Under the pieces are notes generated by a model. It saw only the letters and a list, made by a program, of their open reading frames with translations. It made no database searches and was not told the DNA's origin. Both the position numbers and the translations under genes were made by a program. From Adiantum capillus-veneris (Eukaryota > Streptophyta > Polypodiopsida > Polypodiales > Pteridaceae): a stretch of 64,000 nt of DNA. Below, in pieces: positions 22,601 through 33,035 of this stretch (its first letter is position 1; every line of letters begins with the position of its first letter). Where the stretch lies: assembly GCA_014529385.2 (NCBI GenBank), contig CM043953.1, positions 71,525,372-71,589,371 on the forward strand, written 5' to 3'.

Positions 22601-24060
22601 TGAAGTGGTAGAATTGAATCCACCTACTAGCATGCCTTGTATGCAGAATTGTAAGCCCTTGCGGAGAGTGATGGCCTCAACTGTGAGAACCAAACCATAA
22701 GTGCCTTGCACAGCTTAGACTGGTAGGGATTCTGTGAGCTGATATTCCCATTTTGGTAGTTTCCCAAACTTGTATGCCACTGCCCGTGATGCCAAGTCAT
22801 CGGCAGTACCTTGGCACAAGGGAGAAGTCTTGCTTCATATAAAATTTCCAAAGCACTTTGCTTTGCACAGTGACAATAATTGGCAAGTAAAGTGTAAATA
22901 GGAAAAAACAAGAAAAATTTAACCTTGGCTAACCTGGTAGTTGGTGCTGCAACCAGTTGTCATGAAATTTGGAAGGAAAAACTCATTCCGAAACGGCTCA
23001 TAGCCATATGTGCACAAACGCCCTTGTATATCCTATACACCCGTCTGGTACATAATGAAATAACCTGCAAACACATTTCCTATTCCTTCCCAATTTTGTA
23101 TGCTCATAGCATATGCCAAACGGGCCAGCCTCAATGCAAGATGTATAAATTGAAGCTTTGCTTCATAGAACTATGTATGGCCTTATTACCAACGAATGCT
23201 ATTGACGATAGATGTCATAGCAAAGAGACTCAACCTTGTCGATCATGCACAAAAAATCAACCATGTCTACTTGTAGATCTGCTGGAAAAAGAGAATTATA
23301 TGTGCAATAAACAAATACCAACTGCGTACCTCATGAAGTACACCTGTCGATGAAATGGCCGTCGTAAGAATCGAATAAGTTGGAATCAAGGTTCACAATT
23401 GTTTGATTTTGTGCTGCCAAGGGCCTTGCCCGATTTGCAAGCAGTTTGGAAGCTCTAGTGGTGTTATACAAACCATCCCCATGAGCATCTTTGACGAACC
23501 TTGCTCCCGTATAATCCCATTGAACTGTTGACGAGTTGTGCTTTAGCCATGCTGCTGGTCAAGATTGTGTGTACTCAAGCCATGCTCGATGTTGATCCCT
23601 CAACCAAATAGTGGTGCTTTGTAAACAAAGCAGTGGAAAAATAAAATAAAAATTTTAGACTGCGTACGATAATTGTCACAAGCTGTGCTTGTGCCTGCAT
23701 ACAAGAGCTACATAGCATGTTTGAAAGCGTGATCAAACCAAAACAAAAGCTACTGCCTACCTTGGTGATGATCTTTGTTGACTCTCGAGTCATGCTTGAG
23801 AACTTGTTGTAGTCGTAACCATGGTTCTTACCATGGTAGGGTATATCCTTGTCAATTGCAGCCTTGCTCGGTGTTGTATATTTGTAATAAGCCTTGCTCG
23901 CACGAAATTTTGATAACAAAACTCTTAATTTACCTCAATCAACGCGTCTTGTACCGACAACATTTTTTGAAATCCGAGAGACGTGTACAATTCAGCATGG
24001 ACGATTCGGCATGGAAGAGAGCTTCAAAATCCTCCACCGGCGGTCATCTCTTTGAAATCA
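19700..24060 (-). pseudogene. Passenger sequence resembling a spliced cellular gene
   Basis: Read on minus, open segments with protein-like composition end at plausible donors. 24040-23934 (HAELYTSLGFQKMLSVQDAL) precedes GAG|GTAAAT. 23895-23761 (KAYYKYTTPSKAAIDKDIPY... to TKIITK) precedes AAG|GTAGGC. 23555-23330 (VQWDYTGARFVKDAHGDGLY...NQTIVNLDSNLFDSYDGHF) precedes GAG|GTACGC, with a possible 48-base intron to a TTTTCCAG acceptor at 23282. 23170-23065 (KLQFIHLALRLARLAYAMSI) precedes GCAG|GTTATT. 21590-21472 (SLTKGFDYVDSNIRAWIAKT) precedes CAG|GTAGGG. Further segments are 22835-22750 (DDLASRAVAYKFGKLPKWEY), 21340-21165, about 20775-20700 (INVSPSIVIQTFQQGL) and 20115-19925. All are collinear on one strand. 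Some contain stops, so it is probably a decayed copy. I do not recognise the family. Confidence 0.45.
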
Positions 24061-24230
24061 TCGGATTTGCAATTTTAAAATCTCGCCTATCTACCCGGTA
24101 TTGCCGAGGTCATTGAATTGTGTGTGTATTCTATGTTGCACTCATGCAACTATGATTCCGGTGCGGATACCCTTGCATATGTATGCCGGCCACCACCACT
24201 GGATGCTGTGTGCCTTCATGCTGAAGTTGC

Positions 24231-24416
24231 CTATAGAACCCTGGTCCTCCTTGTATAGGACGTTTGCATGAGCATGCAGTCATGCATGACTGCATCGAGG
24301 CAAACAATTGAAGGCCACAGTGTGGGACGGCTTGCCAGTATTGGATGGCACCCAACTGAAGATGGCCAAAAACCGAAAAAGAGAGAGAGAAAAATGAGAA
24401 GACCTGCAACCGCCAT
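24231..24416 (-). CDS. Small ORF with signal-peptide-like start
   Basis: ATG 24416 gives 61 codons: MAVAGLLIFLSLFFGFWPSS, a short N-terminus, a hydrophobic core and a small-residue region typical of a secretory signal, then a Cys/Met-containing stretch ending at 24231. It is the first gene-like ATG after the element's primer site (385 bases away) and could be exon 1 of the passenger gene. The frame after about residue 50 may be intron read-through. Confidence 0.35.
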   Translation of the reverse strand: MAVAGLLIFLSLFFGFWPSSVGCHPILASRPTLWPSIVCLDAVMHDCMLMQTSYTRRTRVL

Positions 24417-24654
24417 GGCGGCTCTGCGCGGAGAGATAAAACCCGCTAACCAAGACTCCTGCTGTGAATTGGGGCTCGACCCTGTGTCGAAAACTGGTGG
24501 TCTCCGCCTTGCGCTACCATCGAATCCGCCTGCGAGCGGTTTGGTGGAGGTTGGTGGAGGTTGAGCTTTGCTCCCTCCCCGCCGTAAGTGGCCTTACACA
24601 CGGGTTCTCCTCCCTCCAAGGGAACTTGCCCACGACCCATACCCATGAAACTTC

Positions 24655-24656
<2 letters not shown>

Positions 24657-24720
<64 letters not shown>
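24657..24720. repeat. (GA)32 microsatellite in the element leader
   Basis: Uninterrupted GA/CT tract between primer site and the passenger region; CT on the element strand. Confidence 0.95.
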
Positions 24721-24724
<4 letters not shown>

Positions 24725-24788
24725 ATGCACTCCTGCAAGTAGCAAATCGACCCTTCTCCTTCCCTCCTCCATAGCTTTCCTCTCCCTA

Positions 24789-24800
24789 GCTCTGATACCA
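24789..24800 (-). other. Primer binding site
   Basis: GCTCTGATACCA on plus is TGGTATCAGAGC on the element strand, a full match to the common plant initiator-Met site, one base from the LTR. Confidence 0.9.
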
Positions 24801-24801
24801 G

Positions 24802-24943
24802 TGAAAGGACAAGGGGACTGGAACATGCTCATCACCACCCAGCCATGCCCTATATAGGCCCTTGGCCTTCTAAATATAGAGACCCCTTGACTGCATGTCC
24901 GTCCTGGCCCTTGGCCATAACTGGTCCTACCATTGTCCTGACA
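24802..24943 (-). repeat. LTR (5' LTR in element sense)
   Basis: Pair of 19500-19643; followed by the CTTGA duplication. Confidence 0.9.
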
Positions 24944-24948
24944 CTTGA

Positions 24949-26243
24949 TTTTAGATGGTTTCATTCGGATTTTCCTGGCATCAAGCTACTACCATGGTAG
25001 TTGTTCCTTAATCCATATCATCATTGGTGGCTATTGGGTGGTCTTGGTCTTTTGTATGCACTTGTAGAGTGAGATTTTGGTTAGAGTTCCTACCATTCAA
25101 AGGCCATTGTCATCCAAGCTACGGGACGTTTTACTCTCTTTAGGACTTGTTTTTCCCCTTGCCTTTTTAGTTTTTACCTAGAAAATATTGTACTTGCTCT
25201 CAAAGCAACACCATTTGGGCGTTTTTTTATGTGAGAGAGAGAGAGAGAGAGAGAGATGTCTCCTTTTTTGGTCTAGCAATTTCACTCGAGCACTCAAATA
25301 GCTAATATGATCATGTTGAAGAAGATGTCTCCTTAAGAAAACCTCTCTCAAACTCTTCAAAATAGACTTTATGCTCAACCATCAACCATCTTACTCCACA
25401 CCTGAGGTCATAACACTTCTTTAGCATTTAATCCAAACATCACGATTTCACAAAACCGACTTTGACCTCATCTTGATAACAAATATCTATTCATTTTGGT
25501 TAACCATTATATATTTTTTCTCTCATAATTACAAACTCCTCTCTCTCTCTCTCTCTCTCTCTCATTGGTCTATCTTCCACCCACCACTCTCTTTAATTTC
25601 GTGACTCATTTTAAGCACGCCATCATCTTGATTCTTCACCTTGTTTAAATTCACATCCAAAGCTCTCATCGTTTTATACTTAGCTAAAACAAAGTGTAAG
25701 CATGTTAAAACATATTAGCCTCTCAAAAAGTGTCTCTTAACTTAGGCTTCTCCCATTGTGAAAACTCTACATCTAAGCAAAAGGAGAAGAAATAAAATGC
25801 TATACATAAAAAAAAAAAAGCTTTAAAAAATGAATTTCATTTTCGGAAGCTGTAAAGGAAAGTGTGTTTATTTATGTGTATATCAAAAAGTGAATGCAGC
25901 GTTTGTAAATAGCTTTTAAAATCAAGACCCCACTCTAAAAGAGGACATTATTTCTCTCGGTCTTTAATACTCACATGTCCATCAGTAGGAGATGAACTAC
26001 CTTTCATCCTTCTCTCTTATGTCTTGTTTTTATTTATTTTTTCGCAATGCTCTCTTGAATATAGAGAGAATTAAATTATATTAGTAGCAACCCATAGAGA
26101 ACTCCATGCTCAACAAAATAGGTTGAATGATGTACCTTAGATGATTCTAACATTAGAGAAAGAGATGTAAGGGTGATCGACAACGGCAATGTTTTTTGCC
26201 CTCCCTTCCCTACGTATGCAACATGTTCTGTCTTCACCTTGGT

Positions 26244-26308
<65 letters not shown>

Positions 26309-27094
26309 TGCATCGACACGTATGTAGGGCAACACAACAGTGAGCCAATTCACATGATGCTGTGCATGTTCGCAACCAATTGCAAATTCTTTACGTTCAA
26401 ATGCAAAGTTTCCACAAACTTTTGTGCGCTGGTTGCAAGCCTGCTTCATGCTTAGGGGTTGGAGCAACAAGGCAACCACGGAAAAAGACAATTGCACCTT
26501 CTCTTTTGTTGCAAAATTCTTGGTGTTTACTACCATTGGCACTCAGAAATAGTGTTGTGTAGGTAAAGGTTGTCAAAAAAGGAGCTAGGCAAAAATCCAA
26601 AATCCCCATAGGAACTTTTTGTTTTAAAGTTCTCCATGGGAAGTTAAAAAGGGTTGGTTGTTTGTTTCCAACATTTTGGCAACTAGCCCCACATGTGAAC
26701 ATGCTTAGTGTTGATTATCTAATCTACTAGTTTTGGTAGATTCAAACTAGTTAGTGTAGGTGTCCTACTTGGTTCCAGTAAGCGAGTTTGAACCATGTTC
26801 TTCCCTTTTAGATGGATGTCCTTGAGTAAGGAATCTCCTTGGCATAAGTAGGTGTTTCAACTGATGTAAATTCGTTGGGATAGTGCCCATGTTCATAGAA
26901 AATCTATAAACAGTTACAATGCACTTACTACGTTTTCTACTTGTGTTTTTTTTGTTTGCAATTTGGAAAAACTGCAATTTTTTTTTTAGTTACATCAAAA
27001 TAACCTGCAAAGTCTTGCAAAAAAACCTGTAATTTTGAATAGCCCAATTTTTTCTTTCTATTTTAGCAAAATATCCTTTGGGAACATTGGGCAA
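24949..27094. other. Intergenic sequence with microsatellites; no gene seen
   Basis: Holds (GA)n at about 25235-25257, (CT)n at about 25533-25563 and the compound (TG)n(GA)n tract at 26242-26306. Remaining frames are short or microsatellite-driven. Confidence 0.6.
26242..26306. repeat. Compound microsatellite (TG)n(GA)n
   Basis: About 13 TG then about 19 GA units, the same order as in the Tat-like LTRs but without their flanking sequence. Confidence 0.95.
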
Positions 27095-27100
27095 TGCTCT

Positions 27101-27592
27101 CCTCGTGACTATTTGACACCCCTTTGTTAGGTGGGATCGACGGTTCACGATCTTTGGATAATGTGGACTGTCCGTTTATTCCCAAGAATAAAAAGATTCC
27201 GGCCAGGTCTGTTCCACGACCTAAACCCAACACCTCCTATATCGGAGGCAACAACTCTCCCATTAAGTTATCACGCGCCACTTGAATGGGGGTGAGAACA
27301 TAAAATTATATGGCAAAAGTGACGGGGTGTGGATCATACTGTTCACTTGTTGGAGATCACTTTCGAATGGTTGGGAGTCACACAATGATCACTTTGGAAT
27401 AGGTCACAGGTGGTTCACAAGATGATCATATCTCAATTGGGAATCACACGGGTTCACTTGACATTCACATCGAGTTTCCTTGGGGTTCACTCAATCGTGA
27501 TCACATTGATCACTTGGAGATTAATCCGTCATAATCCCATCTCCCCCAATTAATCGTCGAGAGTCGACAGACCACAGGTGCTGCCCAACTCG

Positions 27593-27645
<53 letters not shown>

Positions 27646-28031
27646 TCCTCGGAAGCTGCTCCCGACAACGATGCTGCAAACCAGAGGAGACAGCCCTCTG
27701 AACTTCCTCGCGCACGCACACACACACACACACACACACAACGCTTTCGACACCGTCAGGGCAGACAAAAAGAGAGAGAAGAATTATTCTTCTTTGGGGA
27801 AGGGGGTCGTTAATTTTTTCTCACGAATCAAATAAACAACTACTATTTCTATTAGCTTCTATTTTTATTAAAATAAAAACTAATATCGACTATTCTCTTT
27901 TCCCCCTTTCAATTTCCAATTGACGGAATCTCAATTGGTATCTCAACCACACTCAACATGTGGGGTGCCCTATTTAGCCCAATTAATAGGGACCGTTCAT
28001 CCCATGCGAAAGGTGTCAAATAATCACGAGG
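27101..28031. mobile_element. TIR (DNA-type) element beside the SMO1 promoter
   Basis: CCTCGTGACTATTTGACACC at 27101-27120 and its inverse at 28012-28031 match at 19 of 20 positions. Weaker inverted similarity continues inward (TGGGATCGACGGT versus TGGGATGAACGGT). The flanks read TGCTCT (27095-27100) and TGCTCA (28032-28037), a probable 5-bp duplication TGCTC. At 931 bp, without a transposase-like frame, it is non-autonomous. Inside are (GA)24 at 27596-27643 and (CA)n at 27715-27741. The superfamily is not clear: the ends are not the usual hAT, Mariner or Harbinger termini. Confidence 0.65.
27340..27520 (+). promoter_or_regulatory. Cluster of TTCAC/GATCAC words
   Basis: Within about 180 bp there are about ten TCAC words in one orientation (TGTTCACTTG, GATCACTTT, GTCACAC, GGTTCAC, ATTCACATC, GGTTCACTC, GATCACATTGATCAC), spaced roughly 10-25 bp apart. 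It looks like a degenerate tandem array inside the TIR element. Any regulatory role is a guess. Confidence 0.3.
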
Positions 28032-28054
28032 TGCTCACCTTTCTAGATATGTCA

Positions 28055-28062
28055 TTATAAAG
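28055..28062 (+). promoter_or_regulatory. Probable TATA box of SMO1
   Basis: TTATAAAG about 200 bp upstream of the SMO1 ATG and 24 bp outside the TIR element. The following 190 bp contain GA-rich untranslated sequence. Confidence 0.45.
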
Positions 28063-28260
28063 CGGGTGCATGTCGACAGCGATGCACGAGAGAGCGGGAG
28101 GGTGGGCGAGCGAGTGAGGCGCATAGCCTAACAGACAAGGATTGAGAGTGGGAGGGAGAGAGAGAAACCGCTCCAGGATCGTGACGTGCGCGACGGCACA
28201 CACATATCCACACAGGGAGGATCGCCCATTGCATTACGCAGGATCCCCCACTAGAGAGAG

Positions 28261-29766
28261 ATGCTGCCCTACGCCACGCTCCAGGAGGCGCAGGCAGCAG
28301 TGGGAGGCAGGGCTTTGACAGCAGCAGAGGCCCTCTGGTTTCGCTACACAGGTGCCGTCCCAGATTCCTGGCTCTACTACCTCAACGTCGTTTTCCTCTT
28401 CGTCATCTTTAATGTAGCCCCCTTGCCCTCCCTAGTTCTCGACCTCCTTGCCCGCTCCCCCTTTCCCTCCCTCCGCCGCTTTAAACTCCAGCCTTCGTCC
28501 TTTACCTCTCCCTCCTCTGTACTTCGCTGCTACAAAACCGTCATGCTCACGTTCCTCTTTGTCGTGGTGCCCCTTCAGCTCTCCTCCTACCCTGTTGTCA
28601 AGGTATGCACACATTTCTGCATTCCTACGCTTCAGTATTGTATTAATTTGCTCCCATTGGCTTGGGTTGTCAGGCCTTCTCACGTATCACTGACTTCTGT
28701 CTGTGTGCGTATATACAAGCCATGTGCACACGTGCCACACAGCCACATTCTCTCCGATACAAGCCAAGTCTATCGATTTTCCTTTCTCACTGCTTCTGCA
28801 TTGGAGAAGCAATGTCTAAATTTATGATTTGATTTCAATTACTCAGGCTGGCTAATTAGACTTGTATATTTGTTTCTCAGTCTGAGAGCAAAAGCTAAAT
28901 GTTGATGAGAGAGGATAGTATATAGTATTCAGACATTGTTTTAGATGCTTGCAGTTTATTGGAATTCGGACGAGTCTGCCTTTGCCATCAGTTTGGGAGA
29001 TCCTTGTGCAGCTTCTTGTATACTTTATGATTGAGGATTACGGGAATTATTGGATACACAGGTGGCTTCATTCAGAGTGGGGTTACAACAACATTCACTA
29101 CATGCACCATGAGTTTGTTGCTCCGACAAGTTTAGCTGCCCCTTATGCTCATTGGCTGGAGATCCTACTCTTGGGCTTGCCTTCTTTTGTAGGCCCTGTA
29201 TTGGTACCTGGGCACATGGTTACTTTGTGGTTGTGGATTGCTCTGCGACAAATCGAAGCCATTGAGACTCACAGTGGGTAAGTGCCATCCATTTGCCTGA
29301 ATAAATAAATGTAAGATGCAGGGGCCTATAATGGTAATAAGTAGAGGTGCTAGCATGATAGATTTAATTTAGTTTGGCTATAAACCTTGCACATTTCTTT
29401 AAGGGTGAATCTTGGATTCATCTAGGTATATATAAATTACCATATTTTTGTGGGTGGAGCAACTCCAGGAAGTACAATTTTTATTTGCTTGCCCACATGA
29501 TGGGTAGAGGGACGTATATTGTGTTTTGACTAGGCCAATGAATTTTCTTTTTTATTCTTGATCTTTGAGATTCCTTGGTTTTTAGCTTTAGGCTTACTTT
29601 TTGTGAGTTTTGTTTCAGGTATGAATTTCCTTGGGCGCCAACCAAGTTAATTCCGTTTTATGGTGGTTCGGAGTACCATGACTACCACCATTTTGTTGGT
29701 GGAAAGAGTCAGAGCAATTTTGCATCAGTTTTTACGTATTGTGATTATATATATGGGACAGATAAG
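28261..29766 (+). CDS. SMO1: Sterol 4-alpha-methyl oxidase, SMO1 class (3 exons seen, last exon missing)
   Basis: Membrane di-iron oxygenase of the fatty acid hydroxylase superfamily, acting in the ER on 4-methylated sterol intermediates in phytosterol synthesis. The exons I place are 28261-28602 (ends AAG|GTATGC), 28955-29277 (after TTGCAG; ends GG|GTAAGT) and 29619-29766 (after TTTCAG; ends AAG|GTTAGT), 271 codons in one frame. The start [10 protein letters not shown] resembles plant SMO1 N-termini. Hydrophobic segments lie at about residues 38-65 and 92-110. All three His boxes are present: HRWLH, HYMHH and HDYHH, with further conserved WLWIALRQ and [14 protein letters not shown]. The final box ends YIYGTDK, where plant SMO1 continues for about 20-30 more residues in a last exon. 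That exon is not found before the LINE at 29848. Reading into the intron adds six residues to a TGA at 29785. Confidence 0.92.
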
Positions 29767-29784
29767 GTTAGTCATCTCTTTTTG

Positions 29785-29845
29785 TGAAAACTTTACCAGT
29801 TTCATCTCCTTAGTTGAAAACTTTACCAGTTTTCATCTCCTTAGT
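29785..29845 (+). repeat. Tandem duplication (30 bp, two copies)
   Basis: TGAAAACTTTACCAGTTT... repeated at 29785 and 29815, differing by one T, directly after the last visible SMO1 exon. Confidence 0.9.
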
Positions 29846-29847
29846 AA

Positions 29848-31099
29848 ACTATCTGTGTGTTCGTGTAATTCAAGTATAAGACATCACCGGTCCTGATAGC
29901 TGATGACTTTGGAGAAGGGTCCGAAGCTTTCTCTCCGAATAGAGAGGAAGCGATCCCGTATCTCTTAATACACTCTGCACTGACATATGTAATGCATCTC
30001 CGCCAAAGTTGTATGGCATAGGCCGCATCTCCTGCTAGCTTCTGGTATCCCTCTGAATCTACCCGTCTCAATCTCAAGCTGGTGTGAAGATGACCGTATC
30101 TAACCAATGGCACACTGTAACCCATGTGTATCCATGCCCCTGTGAGTTGGAGAAGATGCTCTTTATAGAAAGCCATCTTCGTGCCAACTCGTGTTTCAGC
30201 TCTATCCATGTCCTCCTGGTGTCTAAATGGTCAGGTCCTGGCGAATGAGTAGTAATCTCCACTTGTGTAAGAGACACCGATGGTGTATCTGGAGAAGTAC
30301 TGGAAGGGAGGCAAGCTGTCCATGCTGAACCATGATGACATTTGTGCATACCAGCATAATGTGTTCCCCCTGCAAAGCTAATTGTCTGAAGGACTCAAGG
30401 GCGAATCTAGCATAATTGTCTCTAGTAGTATCCCATAAGTTGTGCATAAAGGAGGCTGATCTTGTAAGTGCCTCTATCTCCATGGGGGGCTCTTCCTCTC
30501 TCTCCTCCACATGCCAATTCACTCTTTTTCCCTTCAAAGGTAGTGGAGCATGGTTACAAAGTTCACTTGGCGTGTGTAAGAGAGAGGATATGGTAGGTCC
30601 TCATATATTTATGTGTGGTATTTTATTGGAAAGGTTGATATTGCAGATCCTATGTAAGTGTGTGTGTGTGGCCCTCCCCCATTCCAGAGGAGAGATCCAC
30701 GTGGTGGAGGATAGTCCACCAAGTGGATCTATCCCCCACCAATTGCAATAAAAAAATTCCATGTGCACTCTACTCTAATGATCTCGTGTGGCACAGAGGC
30801 CTTGTCTCTAATCAGCCGAGAGATCATAGATACCAGGGGCCTCTCCATACCTCTCCACCCATCTTGACCCATAAAGGGTCCCCAAACCTGAACCCCATAG
30901 AGCATATTGGAAGCTACCAAGGTATCAGAGAGCCCGAGTTTTGTTCGAATACATCTTCTCCAATCCTCCCAAGGCCGCATACGCTTTGGTCAGTCTAGTC
31001 TCTGCTTCTCTCTTCAAAGAAAACCTTGGCCCTATGAAGACTATCCCAAGATAAGTGTATGCAGTTGTGTACTCCACAGTCTCCCAACCATAAGTGAAT

Positions 31100-31101
<2 letters not shown>
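29848..31101 (-). pseudogene. LINE (non-LTR retrotransposon) ORF2 C-terminal remnant
   Basis: On minus: YLGIVFIGPRFSLKREAETR, then TKAYAALGGLEKM, LVASNMLYGVQVWGP and ERPLVSMISRLIRDKASVPHE. This is the typical order after the RT palm in plant LINE ORF2. Downstream frames (30537-30223, 30209-29841) continue without clear domains. Endonuclease and RT catalytic motifs are absent, and frameshifts separate the pieces. The insertion lies where the last SMO1 intron or exon would be; no clear poly(A) (poly-T on plus) marks its 3' end. Confidence 0.7.

Positions 31102-31142
<41 letters not shown>
31102..31142. repeat. (GA)20 microsatellite
   Basis: Uninterrupted GA tract bounding the LINE remnant. Confidence 0.95.
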
Positions 31143-31143
<1 letters not shown>

Positions 31144-31723
31144 GCGCATTGATTGTTGATTGGGCTAGAGGGAAGACGGTTTGGTAGCATCATTACATTG
31201 TTGGTCGGAGGCTTGGTTGGTGTCGAGGTCATTGGTGCTACCTATGGGATTTCTAAAGGTGTTGCTGCACGGAAGTAAAAGATAGATGCGGCTATTCTTA
31301 TTGATTGGTATGCCCTCCTTGGGACAGAGGAGTTTTTAAATCTTGGCTCGGGAGTCCGGACACCCGATTGTTGTGCAGCATGGGACACATTGCAGAGGCT
31401 GCCATCGCGGTTATCACATGAGATTGGTTTTTCAAGGAGAGGTCTCTTGATCAATGCCTAGATTCTCATTGGTCGCTTGTCCGAGTGGTGGCCTCCTTGG
31501 GGAGGCGGTCTTGTGTCAACCATGTTTTCATAATAGAGGCGGCATCGTTTTCGAGGTGGTGGATTTGCAAGGATGGCCCTCGGTTGTGTTGGACTGGGAT
31601 CCTTGTGAGTGGTAGTGACCTTCTTTACTGAGCGAGTGGGAGTATATTGTATCCTTGGAAGGAGGAGCAGCTTGAGGTCACGTTGCCCTCCTTGTCGTTC
31701 ACGTTAGCAGTTAGAAGTATGGC
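31143..31723. other. Unclassified sequence
   Basis: Broken plus-strand frames (for example IDAAILIDWYALLGTEEFLN near 31272-31330) look protein-derived but match no family I know. No SMO1 terminal exon is visible here. Confidence 0.4.
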
Positions 31724-31984
31724 TGTTAGAGTTTTGGGCCTTGGCATCTCAAGTGAACTGCCCAATATGAACCCATTATTTATTTGGCTTTTAGGTACTT
31801 ATTTTACTTATTTGTCGAAGTCTAGGTAGAGCAATTTACTGAGGTGGGTATATATGTGACCCCTTGCCCCCATTGTACATACTACATAGTATGAGTCATT
31901 CATTGCCAAGGTTGATTGGTTCATGACTCTCATGCTCACTGCTCACTCTCCTTGGTCTACGCTTCTGCATCGTCGGCTTCGACA
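31724..31984 (+). repeat. Probable 5' LTR of a copia element
   Basis: Starts TGTTAGAGTTTTGGGCC and ends ...GGCTTCGACA directly before a primer site; the size suits plant copia LTRs. The start is inferred, as no second LTR copy is in the window. Confidence 0.5.
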
Positions 31985-31996
31985 TGGTATCAAAGC
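31985..31996 (+). other. Primer binding site of the copia element
   Basis: TGGTATCAAAGC, one mismatch from the initiator-Met site, adjoining the LTR end. Confidence 0.75.
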
Positions 31997-32110
31997 CGTG
32001 TGTTTGGAGAGCCTTGGTGGAGTACGTGCACCATGGAGCAGCCGTGAGAAGACTTGTGAAGTAAATTGTCTCCCTCGTCGCCGGTGCTAACCTCCTTCAT
32101 ACTTGCCTCT

Positions 32111-32486
32111 AGCGTTTCAAAACGCTGGCTACCACAACCCCTTGGCGTTTCCTCGCATCCCCTCTCCGCGAGTGCCACCCAACAAGTGCTATCGCTAGCG
32201 TTATAAAACGCTAGCGTTTTCAAGTGCTTCTAAGTTAGCGTCGACAAGTGTCCTCCCCTCTCGCTGGGTGTTTCAACATGCTTTGCCGATGGCACTGACA
32301 CCCGCTCCTTTGTTTGTCTACGTTTTAAAACACTGCGATCGGCACGACACTTGGGTAGCGACGATGACAGTAGGAACACCGACCCTCCTCCCTGCTAGCA
32401 TTTTAAAACGTTGTTTAGCAACTGGTTGTGTAGTTCCTCCTTGGGCAGTGGGTTCTCTTGCCAACAACCAAAAGCAATAGCTTTTG
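32111..32486. repeat. Series of AGCGTTTTAAAACGCT-like palindromes
   Basis: Near-palindromes at 32111-32126, 32193-32216 (two perfect 10-base arms around ATAA), about 32320-32336, about 32394-32412, and 32469-32486 (CAAAAGC/GCTTTTG arms). They lie in the copia leader. Each could form a small hairpin. Confidence 0.7.
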
Positions 32487-32699
32487 AGTGACCCCTTGGG
32501 GTAGCGGAATTTTGTGGAGAGCATTGTCCTGGGAGCGGCTTCGTGCCAACCCTGCGGCCATCAGCTCGGGAGAAGTGCAGATTGGATCTCTAAAAAGGGA
32601 CTAGTTTTTGTGGAGCTGCTTGGGATTTGTTGTGGCCACTCTTTGGAGTGCAAGAAGGTACTAAGCTTAAATCTCGCAACTTCAATATGCCCCCCCCCT

Positions 32700-33035
32700 T
32701 GCTTGAGCGTTAGTGACAAATTTAAACGGCGATAATTGCGTGCATTGGAATTTGATTATGCAACTTTGTTTCTCATGGAAAGGCTTATGGGACTTTTACG
32801 ATGGTTTAGAGCCCTCTCCTACGAGGGATCCTAATAATAGGTACACCCGCCTTTGAGATGACGAGTATCAAAAGTCGTGTGTCGATTGGGATGCTTATAA
32901 CGCGAAGGCAATGTCGGCCATTGCGGAATCTCTTAAAAAGGAAATTTTTCCAGCCATTGAGAATTTGAAGAATGCCAACGAAATGTGGTTCAAGCTCGTT
33001 GGAATGTTTTACTGAGATTTTACGACACGAGCAAT
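32700..33035 (+). pseudogene. Copia gag remnant, left part
   Basis: WEFDYATLFLMERLMG-like N-terminus followed by DWDAYNAKAMSAIAESLKKE and NLKNANEMWFKLV, the UBN2 pattern of plant copia Gag. Stops near 32829 and 33013. The reading is cut at 33035 by element A and resumes at 48887 (LDSYLPSSFHEK). Confidence 0.7.

Larger units (their letters stand above)
19500..24943 (-). mobile_element. Non-autonomous LTR retrotransposon with gene-like passenger
   Basis: Complete structure on the minus strand. LTRs of 144 bp (19500-19643) and 142 bp (24802-24943) begin TG and end CA. A perfect 5-bp duplication, CTTGA, flanks them (19495-19499 and 24944-24948). An initiator-Met primer site lies one base inside the right LTR, and a purine tract abuts the left LTR. 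The LTRs differ by about seven substitutions and two single-base gaps. The 5.16-kb interior has no gag, protease, integrase or RT. Instead it holds several open segments on the element's sense strand joined by GT-AG-like junctions. It is too long for a TRIM and its LTRs are too short for a LARD; it fits best as a non-autonomous element that transduced a cellular gene. Confidence 0.85.

Noticed and set aside
22925-23353. 142-codon plus-strand frame in the LTR element interior
   Set aside because: Antisense to the segments with splice-like ends on the element's own strand; composition not convincing.
24446-24964. 172-codon minus-strand frame as gag of the passenger element
   Set aside because: Spans LTR and primer site and is mostly the (CT)n repeat; no capsid or knuckle.
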